This document shows positions 8,707 through 16,188 of a DNA stretch of 64,000 nucleotides, in pieces. The stretch comes from CAZNKU01 sp964573775. GTDB lineage: Bacteria > Bacillota > Clostridia > Monoglobales > Firm-18. A program made the translations under genes and the position numbers. The stretch's first letter is position 1; each line of letters begins with the position of its first letter. A model generated the notes under the pieces. It was given only the letters and a program-made list of their open reading frames with translations. It had not been told where the DNA came from and did no database searches. The stretch lies in NCBI GenBank assembly GCA_964573775.1, contig CAZNKU010000001.1:41989-105988 (forward strand). The letters are read 5' to 3'.

Positions 8707-9663
8707 GTGATTACACACGGTAAAAACATTAAGGTATTTTCTGCAAACGCAAACCAGGAGCTTGCTGAGGCTATTGCAGCTAAGTTAGGGGTAAAACTTG
8801 GTGATGCAAAAGTTCTTAACTTTAGTGACGGTGAAATTGGTGTTAATATCAATGAAACTGTAAGAGGACAGGATGTGTTTATTGTACAGTCTACATCTTA
8901 TCCGGTAAATGACCATTTAATGGAACTTCTTATTATGATTGATGCATGTAAGAGAGCTTCTGCAGGTCGTATTACTGCTGTTATGCCATACTACGGTTAT
9001 GCAAGGCAGGACAGAAAAGCAAAGGCTAGAGATCCTATTTCAGCTAAACTTGTTGCTGACCTTATTGCTAAGGCAGGTGCAGACAGAGTTCTTACTATGG
9101 ACCTTCATGCTGCACAGATTCAGGGATTTTTTGATATTCCTGTTGACCATTTGCTTGGTGTGCCGATCCTTGCTCCGTATTTTAATGAAAAATTTGCAGG
9201 AAACAAGGAAGATGTTGTTGTTGTATCTCCTGACCTTGGTAGTGTAACAAGAGCAAGAAACTTTGCTTCACGTCTTGATGTACCTTTGGCAATTGTTGAC
9301 AAAAGACGTCCTAAAGCTAATGTATGTGAAGTTATGAACATAATTGGTGATATTAAGGATAAAATATGTATTGTTGTTGATGATATGGTTGATACTGCAG
9401 GCACTTTGTGTAACGGCGGTGCTGCACTTAAGGAAAGAGGCGCAAGAGAAGTATATGCTTGTGCAACTCATGGTGTGCTTTCAGGTCCTGCTATTGAAAG
9501 AATCAATGATTCTGTATTTGAAGAATTGGTAATTCTTGATACAATTCGCCAGCCTGAAGAAAAGAAAATTGATAAAATTAAATTCCTTTCAGTTGCAGAT
9601 GTTTTTGCTGAAGCAATAAAGAGAATTTATGATGATACATCAATAAGTGAGATTTTTGATTAA
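8707..9663 (+). CDS. prs: Ribose-phosphate pyrophosphokinase (PRPP synthetase)
   Basis: Makes PRPP from ribose-5-phosphate and ATP for nucleotide, His and Trp synthesis. About 318 residues, with 'DLHAAQIQGFFDIPVDHL' (cation/ATP site) and the PRPP loop 'CIVVDDMVDTAGTLCNGG' (about 220-237). The start is ambiguous. TTG at 8701 leaves only 3 bases after AGGAGG (8692-8697), while GTG at 8707 leaves 9 and gives the usual family opening (M)ITHGKNIKVFS, so I chose GTG. It lies 13 bases after glmU and is followed immediately by pth. Confidence 0.95.
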   Translation: MITHGKNIKVFSANANQELAEAIAAKLGVKLGDAKVLNFSDGEIGVNINETVRGQDVFIVQSTSYPVNDHLMELLIMIDACKRASAGRITAVMPYYGYARQDRKAKARDPISAKLVADLIAKAGADRVLTMDLHAAQIQGFFDIPVDHLLGVPILAPYFNEKFAGNKEDVVVVSPDLGSVTRARNFASRLDVPLAIVDKRRPKANVCEVMNIIGDIKDKICIVVDDMVDTAGTLCNGGAALKERGAREVYACATHGVLSGPAIERINDSVFEELVILDTIRQPEEKKIDKIKFLSVADVFAEAIKRIYDDTSISEIFD

Positions 9664-9664
9664 T

Positions 9665-10222
9665 ATGGATAAATTTCTTATTGTTGGTCTTGGTAATCCC
9701 GATAAAAAGTATATTAACACAAGACATAATGTTGGATTTGAAATGGTTGATGTTCTTGCATCCTATGCAAGTATTAAAGTAAATAAAGTAAAGTGTAAAG
9801 CCTTGATAGGCGAGGGTAGAATGGGAGGATGTCCTGTTATTCTTGCCAAACCGCAGACTTATATGAACCTTTCCGGCGAAAGTGTTATGGAACTTTGCAA
9901 TTATTTTAAGATACCTGCTGAAAATATTATTGTTATGTATGATGATATTTCCCTTGAAGTTGGTAAAATCCGTATAAGACAAAAAGGCAGTGCCGGTGGA
10001 CATAACGGTATGAAAAATATCATATTTCATCTGCAAAGTGATGAATTTCCAAGAGTTCGCTTCGGTATAGGTGCTCCGTTAGGTGACCTTGCTGATTATG
10101 TGTTATCAAATTTTTCTAAAGATGAAACAAAAGTACTTATAGAAAGTGCTAAAAATGTTCCCGATATTATAGAACTTATTATAAAGGGTGACATTTTAAA
10201 GGCAATGAATAAATATAATTAA
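9665..10222 (+). CDS. pth: Peptidyl-tRNA hydrolase
   Basis: Releases peptides from peptidyl-tRNA that dropped off ribosomes. 185 residues with 'LIVGLGNPDKKYINTRHNVGFEMVD' spanning the catalytic histidine (the His of 'TRHNVG'), then 'KPQTYMNLSGESV' and 'GSAGGHNGMKNI'. I chose ATG 9665 because the residues after it match the family start; a GTG at 9647 would add six unrelated residues. The start lies one base after the prs stop, so translation is probably coupled. A stem-loop follows the stop. Confidence 0.95.
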   Translation: MDKFLIVGLGNPDKKYINTRHNVGFEMVDVLASYASIKVNKVKCKALIGEGRMGGCPVILAKPQTYMNLSGESVMELCNYFKIPAENIIVMYDDISLEVGKIRIRQKGSAGGHNGMKNIIFHLQSDEFPRVRFGIGAPLGDLADYVLSNFSKDETKVLIESAKNVPDIIELIIKGDILKAMNKYN

Positions 10223-10228
10223 TTTATA

Positions 10229-10263
10229 TTGAGGAGTTTCTAAAAAAACATGAAACTCCTCAA
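10229..10263 (+). terminator. Stem-loop after glmU-prs-pth
   Basis: A perfect 12-bp inverted repeat, TTGAGGAGTTTC (10229-10240) and GAAACTCCTCAA (10252-10263), with an A-rich 11-base loop, directly after pth. The downstream T-run is weak (TAAATTTT), so termination may be partial. It separates the operon from the tRNA promoter. Confidence 0.65.
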
Positions 10264-10281
10264 TAAATTTTCAAAAAAGGC

Positions 10282-10310
10282 TTGACATGATGTCTTATTT
10301 ATGGTAAAAT
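10282..10310 (+). promoter_or_regulatory. tRNA-Ser promoter
   Basis: A perfect TTGACA -35 (10282-10287), a 17-base spacer and TAAAAT -10 (10305-10310), placed 15 bases before the first tRNA base. This is a near-consensus sigma-A promoter as expected for stable RNA. Confidence 0.8.
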
Positions 10311-10325
10311 GATTTTCGTTGACAC

Positions 10326-10415
10326 GGAGAGGTGTCTGAGTGGTTTAAAGAGCTGGTCTTGAAAACCAGTGATGGTTTGCGCCGTCCGGGGGTTCGAATC
10401 CGCCCCTCTCCTCCA
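10326..10415 (+). tRNA. tRNA-Ser (anticodon UGA)
   Basis: The acceptor stem GGAGAGG pairs with CCTCTCC and CCA is encoded. The anticodon stem CTGGT/ACCAG closes the loop CTTGAAA with anticodon TGA. The long class II variable arm (GATGG/CCGTC) identifies serine. Two oddities: the discriminator base before CCA is T rather than the usual G of tRNA-Ser, and the T-stem GGGGG/CCGCC has a central G-G mismatch. Confidence 0.9.
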
Positions 10416-10417
10416 TA

Positions 10418-10445
10418 AAACTTCGAGGATTTTGCTTCGGAGTTT
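10418..10445 (+). terminator. Hairpin between the two tRNA-Ser genes
   Basis: AAACTTCGA (10418-10426) pairs with TCGGAGTTT (10437-10445) with one G-T wobble, followed by TTAAT. It is a plausible intrinsic terminator or processing signal right after the first tRNA. No clear promoter was seen before the second tRNA, so some read-through is likely. Confidence 0.5.
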
Positions 10446-10476
10446 TTAATTTAATATTCTATTTTAGCTACGGTTT

Positions 10477-10567
10477 GGAGAAGTACTCAAGAGGCCGAAG
10501 AGGCGCCCCTGCTAAGGGTGTAGGTCGGGAAACCGGCGCGAGAGTTCAAATCTCTCCTTCTCCGCCA
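10477..10567 (+). tRNA. tRNA-Ser (anticodon GCU)
   Basis: The acceptor stem GGAGAAG pairs with CTTCTCC, then G73 and an encoded CCA. The anticodon stem CGCCC/GGGTG closes the loop CTGCTAA with anticodon GCT (reads AGC/AGU). A long variable arm is present. All stems are regular, unlike the neighbouring tRNA-Ser. Confidence 0.95.
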
Positions 10568-10573
10568 GAAAAG

Positions 10574-10603
10574 GACAAGTTTCGATACGAAACTTGTCTT
10601 TTT
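10574..10603 (+). terminator. Terminator after tRNA-Ser(GCU)
   Basis: An 11-bp perfect stem, GACAAGTTTCG (10574-10584) and CGAAACTTGTC (10588-10598), with a 3-base loop and a run of five T. A classical Rho-independent terminator. Confidence 0.9.
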
Positions 10604-10613
10604 CAGTTATCAT

Positions 10614-10640
10614 AAAAGGCGACGTTTTACGTCGCCTTTT
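10614..10640 (-). terminator. Terminator of the EamA gene (bidirectional)
   Basis: AAAAGGCGACG (10614-10624) pairs with CGTCGCCTTTT (10630-10640). The U-run can form in either direction. It abuts the stop codon of the minus-strand transporter gene. Confidence 0.85.
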
Positions 10641-10641
10641 A

Positions 10642-11577
10642 TCATTTCTTTTCAGAAAACTTATTTAATATAACAATGCCTACAGAAACAAGTACTAATG
10701 CAATTATATTTTCGGGTTTAAATGCACCCATTCGTTCACTTTCAACCAGAAGTGCTGAAAGAATAACGCCGAAAACAGGTATCATAAAACTGTATACGGT
10801 AACATTTGACACTTTGTTGTGCTTTAAAATAATTCCCCACAAAGAATAAGCTATTGCAGAAAGTAAGCCAAGATAAAGTAAAACTGAAACTGATTCAAGT
10901 GTGAAATTAGTTAAATTTGCACCTATGAACAATCCAACCAATGTCAGTACCAAGCCGCCTATAAAAAATTGATAACCGCTTAATGTTACCGGGTTTTCTT
11001 TTTGTGAATACATCTTTATTAAAACAGAAGAAAAAGCATATGACAAAGTTGATACAAATATCATTAAATCACCTGAAAGACTTGTTTCAAAACTCACACC
11101 GTTGATGTTTGATATTATAACGCCGCCAAAACCAATTATGCAGGCAATAATTTTTAACCATGTTAGTTTTTCTTGTTTATAAATCAAGCTTGCAATTAAT
11201 ATTGAAAAGAAAGCGCATGTACCTTCAATAAGTGAAGCCTTTACACCTGTTGTAATTGAAAGACCTATGTAGAAAAACAAATACTGTACAAATGTCTGAA
11301 AAAAACTTAGTGTGCAAACATATTTCCATGAACTTTTTAAAGGAAACAGAAATTTTCTGTTTAAAATACTGCCTATCAAAATTGTCATAATTCCGGCTAA
11401 GGTAAATCTTAAACCTGCAAAAAGTATTTGTGAAGCTGTATCTGATTCTACTATACCAAAAAGATTATAACCTATTTTGATAAACGGAAAAGCACTTCCC
11501 CAAAGTCCACAGCAGATTATGGCTATAATACAAACAATAAATTTGTTTGTTAACAGATTGTTTTTTGTTTTGTCCAT
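10642..11577 (-). CDS. EamA/DMT-family transporter
   Basis: A 311-residue membrane protein of the drug/metabolite transporter superfamily with two EamA repeats, about ten hydrophobic segments in all. The first repeat has 'GLWGSAFPFIKIGY' (about 22-35) and 'LRFTLAGI'. The second starts near 'GDLMIFVSTLSYAFSSVLIKMY' (about 168-190). Members export amino acids, metabolites or drugs; the substrate cannot be read from sequence. AAGGAG precedes the ATG. It is a single-gene unit with its own consensus promoter and terminator, divergent from the pseudouridine synthase gene. Confidence 0.85.
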   Translation of the reverse strand: MDKTKNNLLTNKFIVCIIAIICCGLWGSAFPFIKIGYNLFGIVESDTASQILFAGLRFTLAGIMTILIGSILNRKFLFPLKSSWKYVCTLSFFQTFVQYLFFYIGLSITTGVKASLIEGTCAFFSILIASLIYKQEKLTWLKIIACIIGFGGVIISNINGVSFETSLSGDLMIFVSTLSYAFSSVLIKMYSQKENPVTLSGYQFFIGGLVLTLVGLFIGANLTNFTLESVSVLLYLGLLSAIAYSLWGIILKHNKVSNVTVYSFMIPVFGVILSALLVESERMGAFKPENIIALVLVSVGIVILNKFSEKK

Positions 11578-11608
11578 TTCTTTGCTCCTTATGTAAAAAT
11601 CTTAATAC

Positions 11609-11637
11609 ATTATATAATTTAAACTGTGCATTGTCAA
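11609..11637 (-). promoter_or_regulatory. Promoter for the EamA transporter
   Basis: On the minus strand a perfect TTGACA (11637-11632) and TATAAT (11614-11609) are separated by 17 bases, about 30 bases upstream of the start codon. It is full consensus, predicting strong basal expression. Confidence 0.8.
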
Positions 11638-11649
11638 TTTCTTTTTTAA

Positions 11650-11678
11650 TTGACACTTTTGGTCAATTATGATAGAAT
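11650..11678 (+). promoter_or_regulatory. Promoter for the rRNA pseudouridine synthase
   Basis: TTGACA (11650-11655), a 17-base spacer and TAGAAT (11673-11678), followed 24 bases later by AGGAGGTG. It is back to back with the divergent transporter promoter; the two -35 boxes are only about 12 bases apart. Confidence 0.75.
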
Positions 11679-11714
11679 TATAAAGGTTGCGATTAAAACA
11701 CAGGAGGTGTTTTT

Positions 11715-12419
11715 TTGGAAGAAATACGTTTACAGAAATTTATGGCAGACAGCGGTGTGGCATCACGCAGAAAATGTGAAGAAATAATACTTCAGGGCAA
11801 AGTTAAAGTTAACGGTGTTAAAGTTACTGAACTTGGTACAAAGGTAACGGAAGAGGACGAAGTAACTGTTAATGGTGAAGTAATAAAAAAAGTATTTAAA
11901 AAAGTGTATATTGCTATGAATAAGCCCGTTGGTTTTATCACTTCTGTTTCAGACGAATTTGACCGACCTACAGTACTAAATCTTGTTGAGGATGAAATAC
12001 ACACAAGAGTATATCCTGTAGGAAGACTTGATTTTGATACAGAGGGCTTACTTATTATGACAAACGATGGTGAACTTACCTATAAACTTACACACCCTAA
12101 GCATGCTGTATACAAAACCTACGTCGCTACACTAAACGATGTACCTCATCCAAAGGATATTGAAAAACTAAAAAAAGGTGTGGTTGTAGACGGCAAAAAA
12201 ACACAACCGCCAAAAGTTAATTGGCTACGTGATAATATTGTTGAAATTTCAATATCAGAAGGCAGAAACCGTCAGGTAAGAAAAATGTTTGAAGCAATCG
12301 GCTATGAAGTTGTTAATCTTAAGCGTATTGCAGTTGGGAATTTAACATTGGGAAATATCCCATTAGGCAGATGGAGACATCTTAGTGTTGCAGAAATTAA
12401 TTATCTTAAATCTTTGTAA
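11715..12419 (+). CDS. rluB: Ribosomal large/small subunit pseudouridine synthase, RsuA/RluB family
   Basis: Isomerises uridine to pseudouridine in rRNA. 234 residues: an N-terminal S4 RNA-binding domain ('IRLQKFMADSGVASRRKCEEII', about 3-24), then the synthase domain with the catalytic Asp in 'PVGRLDFDTEGLLIMTNDG' (about 98-116) and 'ISEGRNRQVRKMFEAIG'. The TTG start is set by AGGAGGTG at 11702-11709 with 5 bases between. It could be RluB or RsuA type; Gram-positive homologues at this length are usually called RluB. A single-gene unit. Confidence 0.9.
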   Translation: MEEIRLQKFMADSGVASRRKCEEIILQGKVKVNGVKVTELGTKVTEEDEVTVNGEVIKKVFKKVYIAMNKPVGFITSVSDEFDRPTVLNLVEDEIHTRVYPVGRLDFDTEGLLIMTNDGELTYKLTHPKHAVYKTYVATLNDVPHPKDIEKLKKGVVVDGKKTQPPKVNWLRDNIVEISISEGRNRQVRKMFEAIGYEVVNLKRIAVGNLTLGNIPLGRWRHLSVAEINYLKSL

Positions 12420-12495
12420 AATGAAAAATTTTATTCATTTATTGAATATGCTGTTAAAAATATGTAAAAAATACAAAATTTGTGTCAAAAAACTA

Positions 12496-12524
12496 TTGAA
12501 TATAATTTAATTTTATAGTATAAT
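12496..12524 (+). promoter_or_regulatory. Promoter of the carboxyltransferase/Na+ pump cluster
   Basis: TTGAAT (12496-12501), a 17-base spacer and a perfect TATAAT (12519-12524), 33 bases upstream of the first start codon. It is the only clear promoter before the five-gene cluster. Confidence 0.7.
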
Positions 12525-12557
12525 TTTTAATGTTGAATAAAAATTGGAGGTAGACTT

Positions 12558-14051
12558 ATGAACAATATGGATAAGCTTGCTGAATTACAGTCAAAACGAG
12601 CTTCTATTGAAGCTGCATGCGAAAGTGCAAATGTCAAAAATTCTGCAAGAGAACGAATAAAGCTTTTATTCGATGAAGGAAGTTTTGTTGAAATTAATGC
12701 ATTTGTTACAGGTGAAGTTGCTGCTGAAGGAGTTGTTTCCGGTTATGGTACAGTAAATGACAGACTTGTATATGCATACTCTCAGGACTACAGTTCAATA
12801 GGCGGTGCTTTAGGCGGTGCTAATGCAAAGAAAATTACTTATACTTTGGACTTAGCTGCTAAGATGGGTGCTCCTGTTGTAAGTATTCTTGATTCTAAAG
12901 GTGCTAAAATTGCTGAAGGTATTGATGCCTTGGCGGCAATTGGTGAAATTTATGCAAAAAATACTGAACTTTCAGGTTTGGTACCTCAGATTTCAGTTGT
13001 TCTTGGCGACTGTGCAGGCGGTGCAGTTTATACACCGTCAATTTCTGACTTTGTATTTATGTCAGAAAAGAACACAAATATGTACATAAACAGCCCATCG
13101 GTTATTACAGGTGTTTCGGGTGAACCATGCTCCGCTGACGAAGTTGGTTCTGCTAAAGCATGTTCTGTAAACGGTACTGCGGATTTTGTGTGTGCAACAG
13201 AGGAAGAATGCTTTTCTAGTGTTAAGAAACTTCTTGATTATTTGCCATCAAATAACCTTGAAGGAACTCCTGTAGTGATTCCTACAGATGATATTAACAG
13301 AATTTCTGAAAATATCATTAATATGATTCCTGATAATGGTGAAGGTTTTGATATTAAAAACATTATTAAAGAAGTTGCAGATAATGCAGAACTTTATGAA
13401 GTTGCACCTGAATATTCAAAGAATATGGTTACAGGCTTTGTTAAGCTTAATGGTATGACTGTTGGCGTTGTTGCAAATAATTCTGAAGAATATAACGGTG
13501 ACCTTTGCACAAAGGCTGCTAAAAAGGCTGCTAAATTTATTAACTTCTGTGATTCATTCAACATTCCTGTGATTACATTTGTTGATTGTGGCGGCTTTGC
13601 TGCATGCAAATGTCAGGAAAACAACGGTCTTGCTGATGCAGCTGCAACATTACTTGCTACATATGCAAGTGTTACAGTACCAAAGGTAACTGTTGTTGTT
13701 CGTAAAGCTTACGGTAGTGCATACCTTGCAATGGGTTCTAAAGTATGCGGTGCAGATATTGTTTTTGCATATCCTACTGCTGAAATTGCAATTATGGCTC
13801 CTGAAGGTGCCGCAAACATCATATACAATGATGAAATTTCTTCATCTGATGATCCTATTGCTTGCAGAGCGCAGAAGATAGATGAATACAGAAATGTTGT
13901 TGCAGCTCCATATACTGCTGCATCAAAAGGATATATAGACGATGTTATTGAGCCTGACAGCACAAGACCTCGCCTTATCAGTGCACTTGAAATGCTTTCA
14001 ACAAAAAGAGTTAGCTCTGTTGCTAAAAAGCATATCAATATGCCACTTTAA
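12558..14051 (+). CDS. mmdA: Acyl-CoA carboxyltransferase subunit (MmdA / transcarboxylase 12S type)
   Basis: A 497-residue carboxyltransferase with two crotonase-like halves. The N-half oxyanion region is 'VLGDCAGGAVYTPSISDFVFM' (about 152-172). The C-half has 'GFVKLNGMTVGVVANN' (about 294-309), and the protein ends in the family-typical 'KKHINMPL'. Such subunits move CO2 between biotin and an acyl-CoA, usually methylmalonyl/propionyl-CoA, sometimes glutaconyl- or acetyl-CoA. TTGGAGG precedes the ATG. Downstream are OadG-like, biotin-carrier, OadB-like and OadA-like genes, so it works in a multisubunit biotin enzyme. Exact substrate is inference. Confidence 0.88.
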   Translation: MNNMDKLAELQSKRASIEAACESANVKNSARERIKLLFDEGSFVEINAFVTGEVAAEGVVSGYGTVNDRLVYAYSQDYSSIGGALGGANAKKITYTLDLAAKMGAPVVSILDSKGAKIAEGIDALAAIGEIYAKNTELSGLVPQISVVLGDCAGGAVYTPSISDFVFMSEKNTNMYINSPSVITGVSGEPCSADEVGSAKACSVNGTADFVCATEEECFSSVKKLLDYLPSNNLEGTPVVIPTDDINRISENIINMIPDNGEGFDIKNIIKEVADNAELYEVAPEYSKNMVTGFVKLNGMTVGVVANNSEEYNGDLCTKAAKKAAKFINFCDSFNIPVITFVDCGGFAACKCQENNGLADAAATLLATYASVTVPKVTVVVRKAYGSAYLAMGSKVCGADIVFAYPTAEIAIMAPEGAANIIYNDEISSSDDPIACRAQKIDEYRNVVAAPYTAASKGYIDDVIEPDSTRPRLISALEMLSTKRVSSVAKKHINMPL

Positions 14052-14070
14052 TTGGTAAGGATGTGATTTT

Positions 14071-14460
14071 ATGTCATTGATAGATAAATTAGGTCAGGGT
14101 GTACCGATTGCAATAATCGGGCTTGTTATGGTATTTGTGGTTTTGGGTATTCTTTGGGCTGTAATTGAAATTATGCACCATACGTTATCACCAAAGAAGG
14201 CTAAAAAAGATGAAAAAGCAGAACTTGCGCTAACATCTCTTGCGGATAAACAATCTGTTTCAGAAGTTGTTGAGGAAGAACAAATTGTTATGGAAGAACA
14301 AGTTGATGAAGGAGAATTGATTGCTGTTTTGACTGCTGCAGTTGCTGCATCACTAAATACGTCGACATATAATTTGAAAATAAAATCGTTCAAACACATT
14401 GATACAAAAAATAATGTTTGGTCAAGTGCATCAAGAAATGATGCTATAAATAAGTTTTAA
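14071..14460 (+). CDS. OadG-family small membrane subunit of Na+-pumping decarboxylase
   Basis: A 129-residue protein with one N-terminal transmembrane helix (about residues 9-30, 'VPIAIIGLVMVFVVLGILWAV') followed by an acidic and then basic cytosolic tail. This is the build of the gamma/delta subunit that holds the carboxyltransferase complex on the membrane beta subunit. Sequence conservation in this family is low, and context (between mmdA and the biotin carrier) carries much of the call. AAGGATG is the likely Shine-Dalgarno. Confidence 0.8.
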   Translation: MSLIDKLGQGVPIAIIGLVMVFVVLGILWAVIEIMHHTLSPKKAKKDEKAELALTSLADKQSVSEVVEEEQIVMEEQVDEGELIAVLTAAVAASLNTSTYNLKIKSFKHIDTKNNVWSSASRNDAINKF

Positions 14461-14477
14461 TTTTGGAGGATTGTAAA

Positions 14478-14885
14478 ATGAGAAAATTTGTTATAAATGT
14501 AAATGGTAAATCCTATGATGTAGAAGTAGAAGAAATAAGAAACGGTGTAGCAGTAGCTACCCCTGTTGTTTCAGCTCCGATTGCTGCACCTGCACCTCAG
14601 ACTGCTCCGGCAGCAGCACCTGCACCACAGGCTGCTCCTGCTGCAGCTCCGAAAACTACTGGTACTGCAGGTTCTGTTAAGGTTGAATCTCCTATGCCTG
14701 GTACAGTTCTTAAAATGAACGTTAAGGTTGGGGATTCTGTAGAAGCTGGTCAGGCTGTTGCAGTTCTTGAAGCTATGAAGATGGAAAACGATATCGTTGC
14801 ACCAAGTGCGGGTACAGTTGCTTCAGTTAATGTTTCCGTTGGTGACAACGTAAATACAGGTGACATACTTGTTACAATTAACTAA
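14478..14885 (+). CDS. Biotin carboxyl carrier protein of the decarboxylase/transcarboxylase
   Basis: A 135-residue biotinyl-domain protein. The biotin-accepting lysine is the central K of 'EAMKMEND' near the C-terminal third. Before it lies a flexible Ala/Pro-rich linker with a repeated 'PAAAPAPQAAPAAAP' pattern (about 38-60), which lets the biotin arm swing between active sites. The N-terminal 'MRKFVINVNGKSYDVEVEEI' is typical of this subunit. ATG 14478 is chosen because GGAGG at 14465-14469 lies 8 bases ahead. It is the only biotin carrier in the cluster and would serve both carboxyltransferases. Confidence 0.92.
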   Translation: MRKFVINVNGKSYDVEVEEIRNGVAVATPVVSAPIAAPAPQTAPAAAPAPQAAPAAAPKTTGTAGSVKVESPMPGTVLKMNVKVGDSVEAGQAVAVLEAMKMENDIVAPSAGTVASVNVSVGDNVNTGDILVTIN

Positions 14886-14927
14886 GTAGTTATTAAGTAA
14901 TATACTGCTTAAGAAAGGGTGGATGTT

Positions 14928-16172
14928 TTGTTAGATTTTTTATTAAGTGGTATTTTGAAATTCTTTGAAAGTACCGGTATATACAAAATTGTATCTGCAC
15001 TAGGTAATGAAAATGTAGTAATGAAATTAGGTAGTGTAGATATTGGTACAATAATTATGATTGCAATTGCCTGTCTTTTAATATACCTTGCAATCGCCAA
15101 AGGGTTTGAACCGTTACTTCTTTTGCCGATAGCTTTTGGTATGTTGCTTGCCAACATGCCGGGTGCAAATTTGTTACATAACGAACTTTTTGTTGGTGAT
15201 GGTACCAATCCTAACTTTGAGGTGGATTATGGTGAGGTTTTAAAAAATGGCGGACTCCTTGATTTGTTATATATGGGTGTTAAACTTGGTATTTATCCAT
15301 CTCTCATTTTCCTTGGTATTGGTACAATGACAGACTTTAGTCCACTTATTGCTAATCCCAAAAGCTTGATGCTCGGTGCTGCTGCACAGCTTGGTGTATT
15401 TGTAGCTTTTCTAGGTGCTTTGTTACTTGGTTTTTCTGTTGCAGAAGGTTTCGCTATAGGTATTATCGGTGGTGCTGATGGTCCTACAGCTATCCTTGTT
15501 ACAAAAACAACTGCACCGTCATTATTGCCTGCTATTGCAATTGCGGCATATTCATATATGGCATTGATTCCTATCATTCAGCCACCGATTATGAAATTGC
15601 TTACAACTAAAAAAGAACGGTCTGTTGTTATGACAACATTACGCCCTGTTTCAAGAATTGAAAAATTGTTGTTCCCTATTATTGTTACAATAGTTGTTGC
15701 TTTGATTGTTCCTGATGCAGTTCCTTTGGTAGGAATGCTTATGCTTGGTAACCTGTTTAAAGAAAGTGGTGTTGCAGACAGACTTTCCAAAACTGCTCAG
15801 AATGAACTTATGAATATTGTTACAATTTTCCTTGGCACAACAGTTGGTGCTACTGCTTCTGCAAGCACATTCTTAAAGCCGCAGACTTTGTACGTTATCC
15901 TTTTGGGACTTGTTGCTTTTTCAATCAGTACAGCAGGCGGTTTGATTGGCGGTAAGATAATGTATGTTCTTACAAAAGGTAAGATTAATCCACTTATCGG
16001 TTCTGCCGGTGTATCTGCCGTACCAATGGCTGCACGTGTTGCACAGAATGTTGGTCAGAAGGAAGTTCCTACAAACTATCTTTTGATGCATGCTATGGGA
16101 CCAAACGTTGCAGGTGTTATTGGTTCTGCGGTTGCAGCAGGTGTATTCCTGACATTCTTTAAGATTATATAA
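14928..16172 (+). CDS. Sodium-translocating decarboxylase beta subunit (OadB/MmdB family)
   Basis: A 414-residue polytopic membrane protein that decarboxylates carboxybiotin and couples this to Na+ export. Many hydrophobic helices are present. The conserved 'GGADGPTAILVTKT' region (about 182-195) includes the Asp implicated in Na+/proton handling, and 'GSAGVSAVPMAARVAQ' (about 360-375) is the second conserved segment. I chose TTG 14928 (MLDFLLSGIL), with AGGGTGG ahead; GTG 14919 would sit on the Shine-Dalgarno. It lies between the biotin carrier and the OadA-like gene. Confidence 0.93.
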   Translation: MLDFLLSGILKFFESTGIYKIVSALGNENVVMKLGSVDIGTIIMIAIACLLIYLAIAKGFEPLLLLPIAFGMLLANMPGANLLHNELFVGDGTNPNFEVDYGEVLKNGGLLDLLYMGVKLGIYPSLIFLGIGTMTDFSPLIANPKSLMLGAAAQLGVFVAFLGALLLGFSVAEGFAIGIIGGADGPTAILVTKTTAPSLLPAIAIAAYSYMALIPIIQPPIMKLLTTKKERSVVMTTLRPVSRIEKLLFPIIVTIVVALIVPDAVPLVGMLMLGNLFKESGVADRLSKTAQNELMNIVTIFLGTTVGATASASTFLKPQTLYVILLGLVAFSISTAGGLIGGKIMYVLTKGKINPLIGSAGVSAVPMAARVAQNVGQKEVPTNYLLMHAMGPNVAGVIGSAVAAGVFLTFFKII

Positions 16173-16188
16173 TTGGAGGTAAAATGTA

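Noticed and set aside
9120..9404. Antisense open frames across prs
   Set aside because: prs is complete and well supported; the antisense frames have no ribosome site and a composition typical of shadows.
14581..14660. GCT/GCA-rich direct repeats as a separate repeat element
   Set aside because: They encode the Ala/Pro linker of the biotin carrier protein and need no other explanation.
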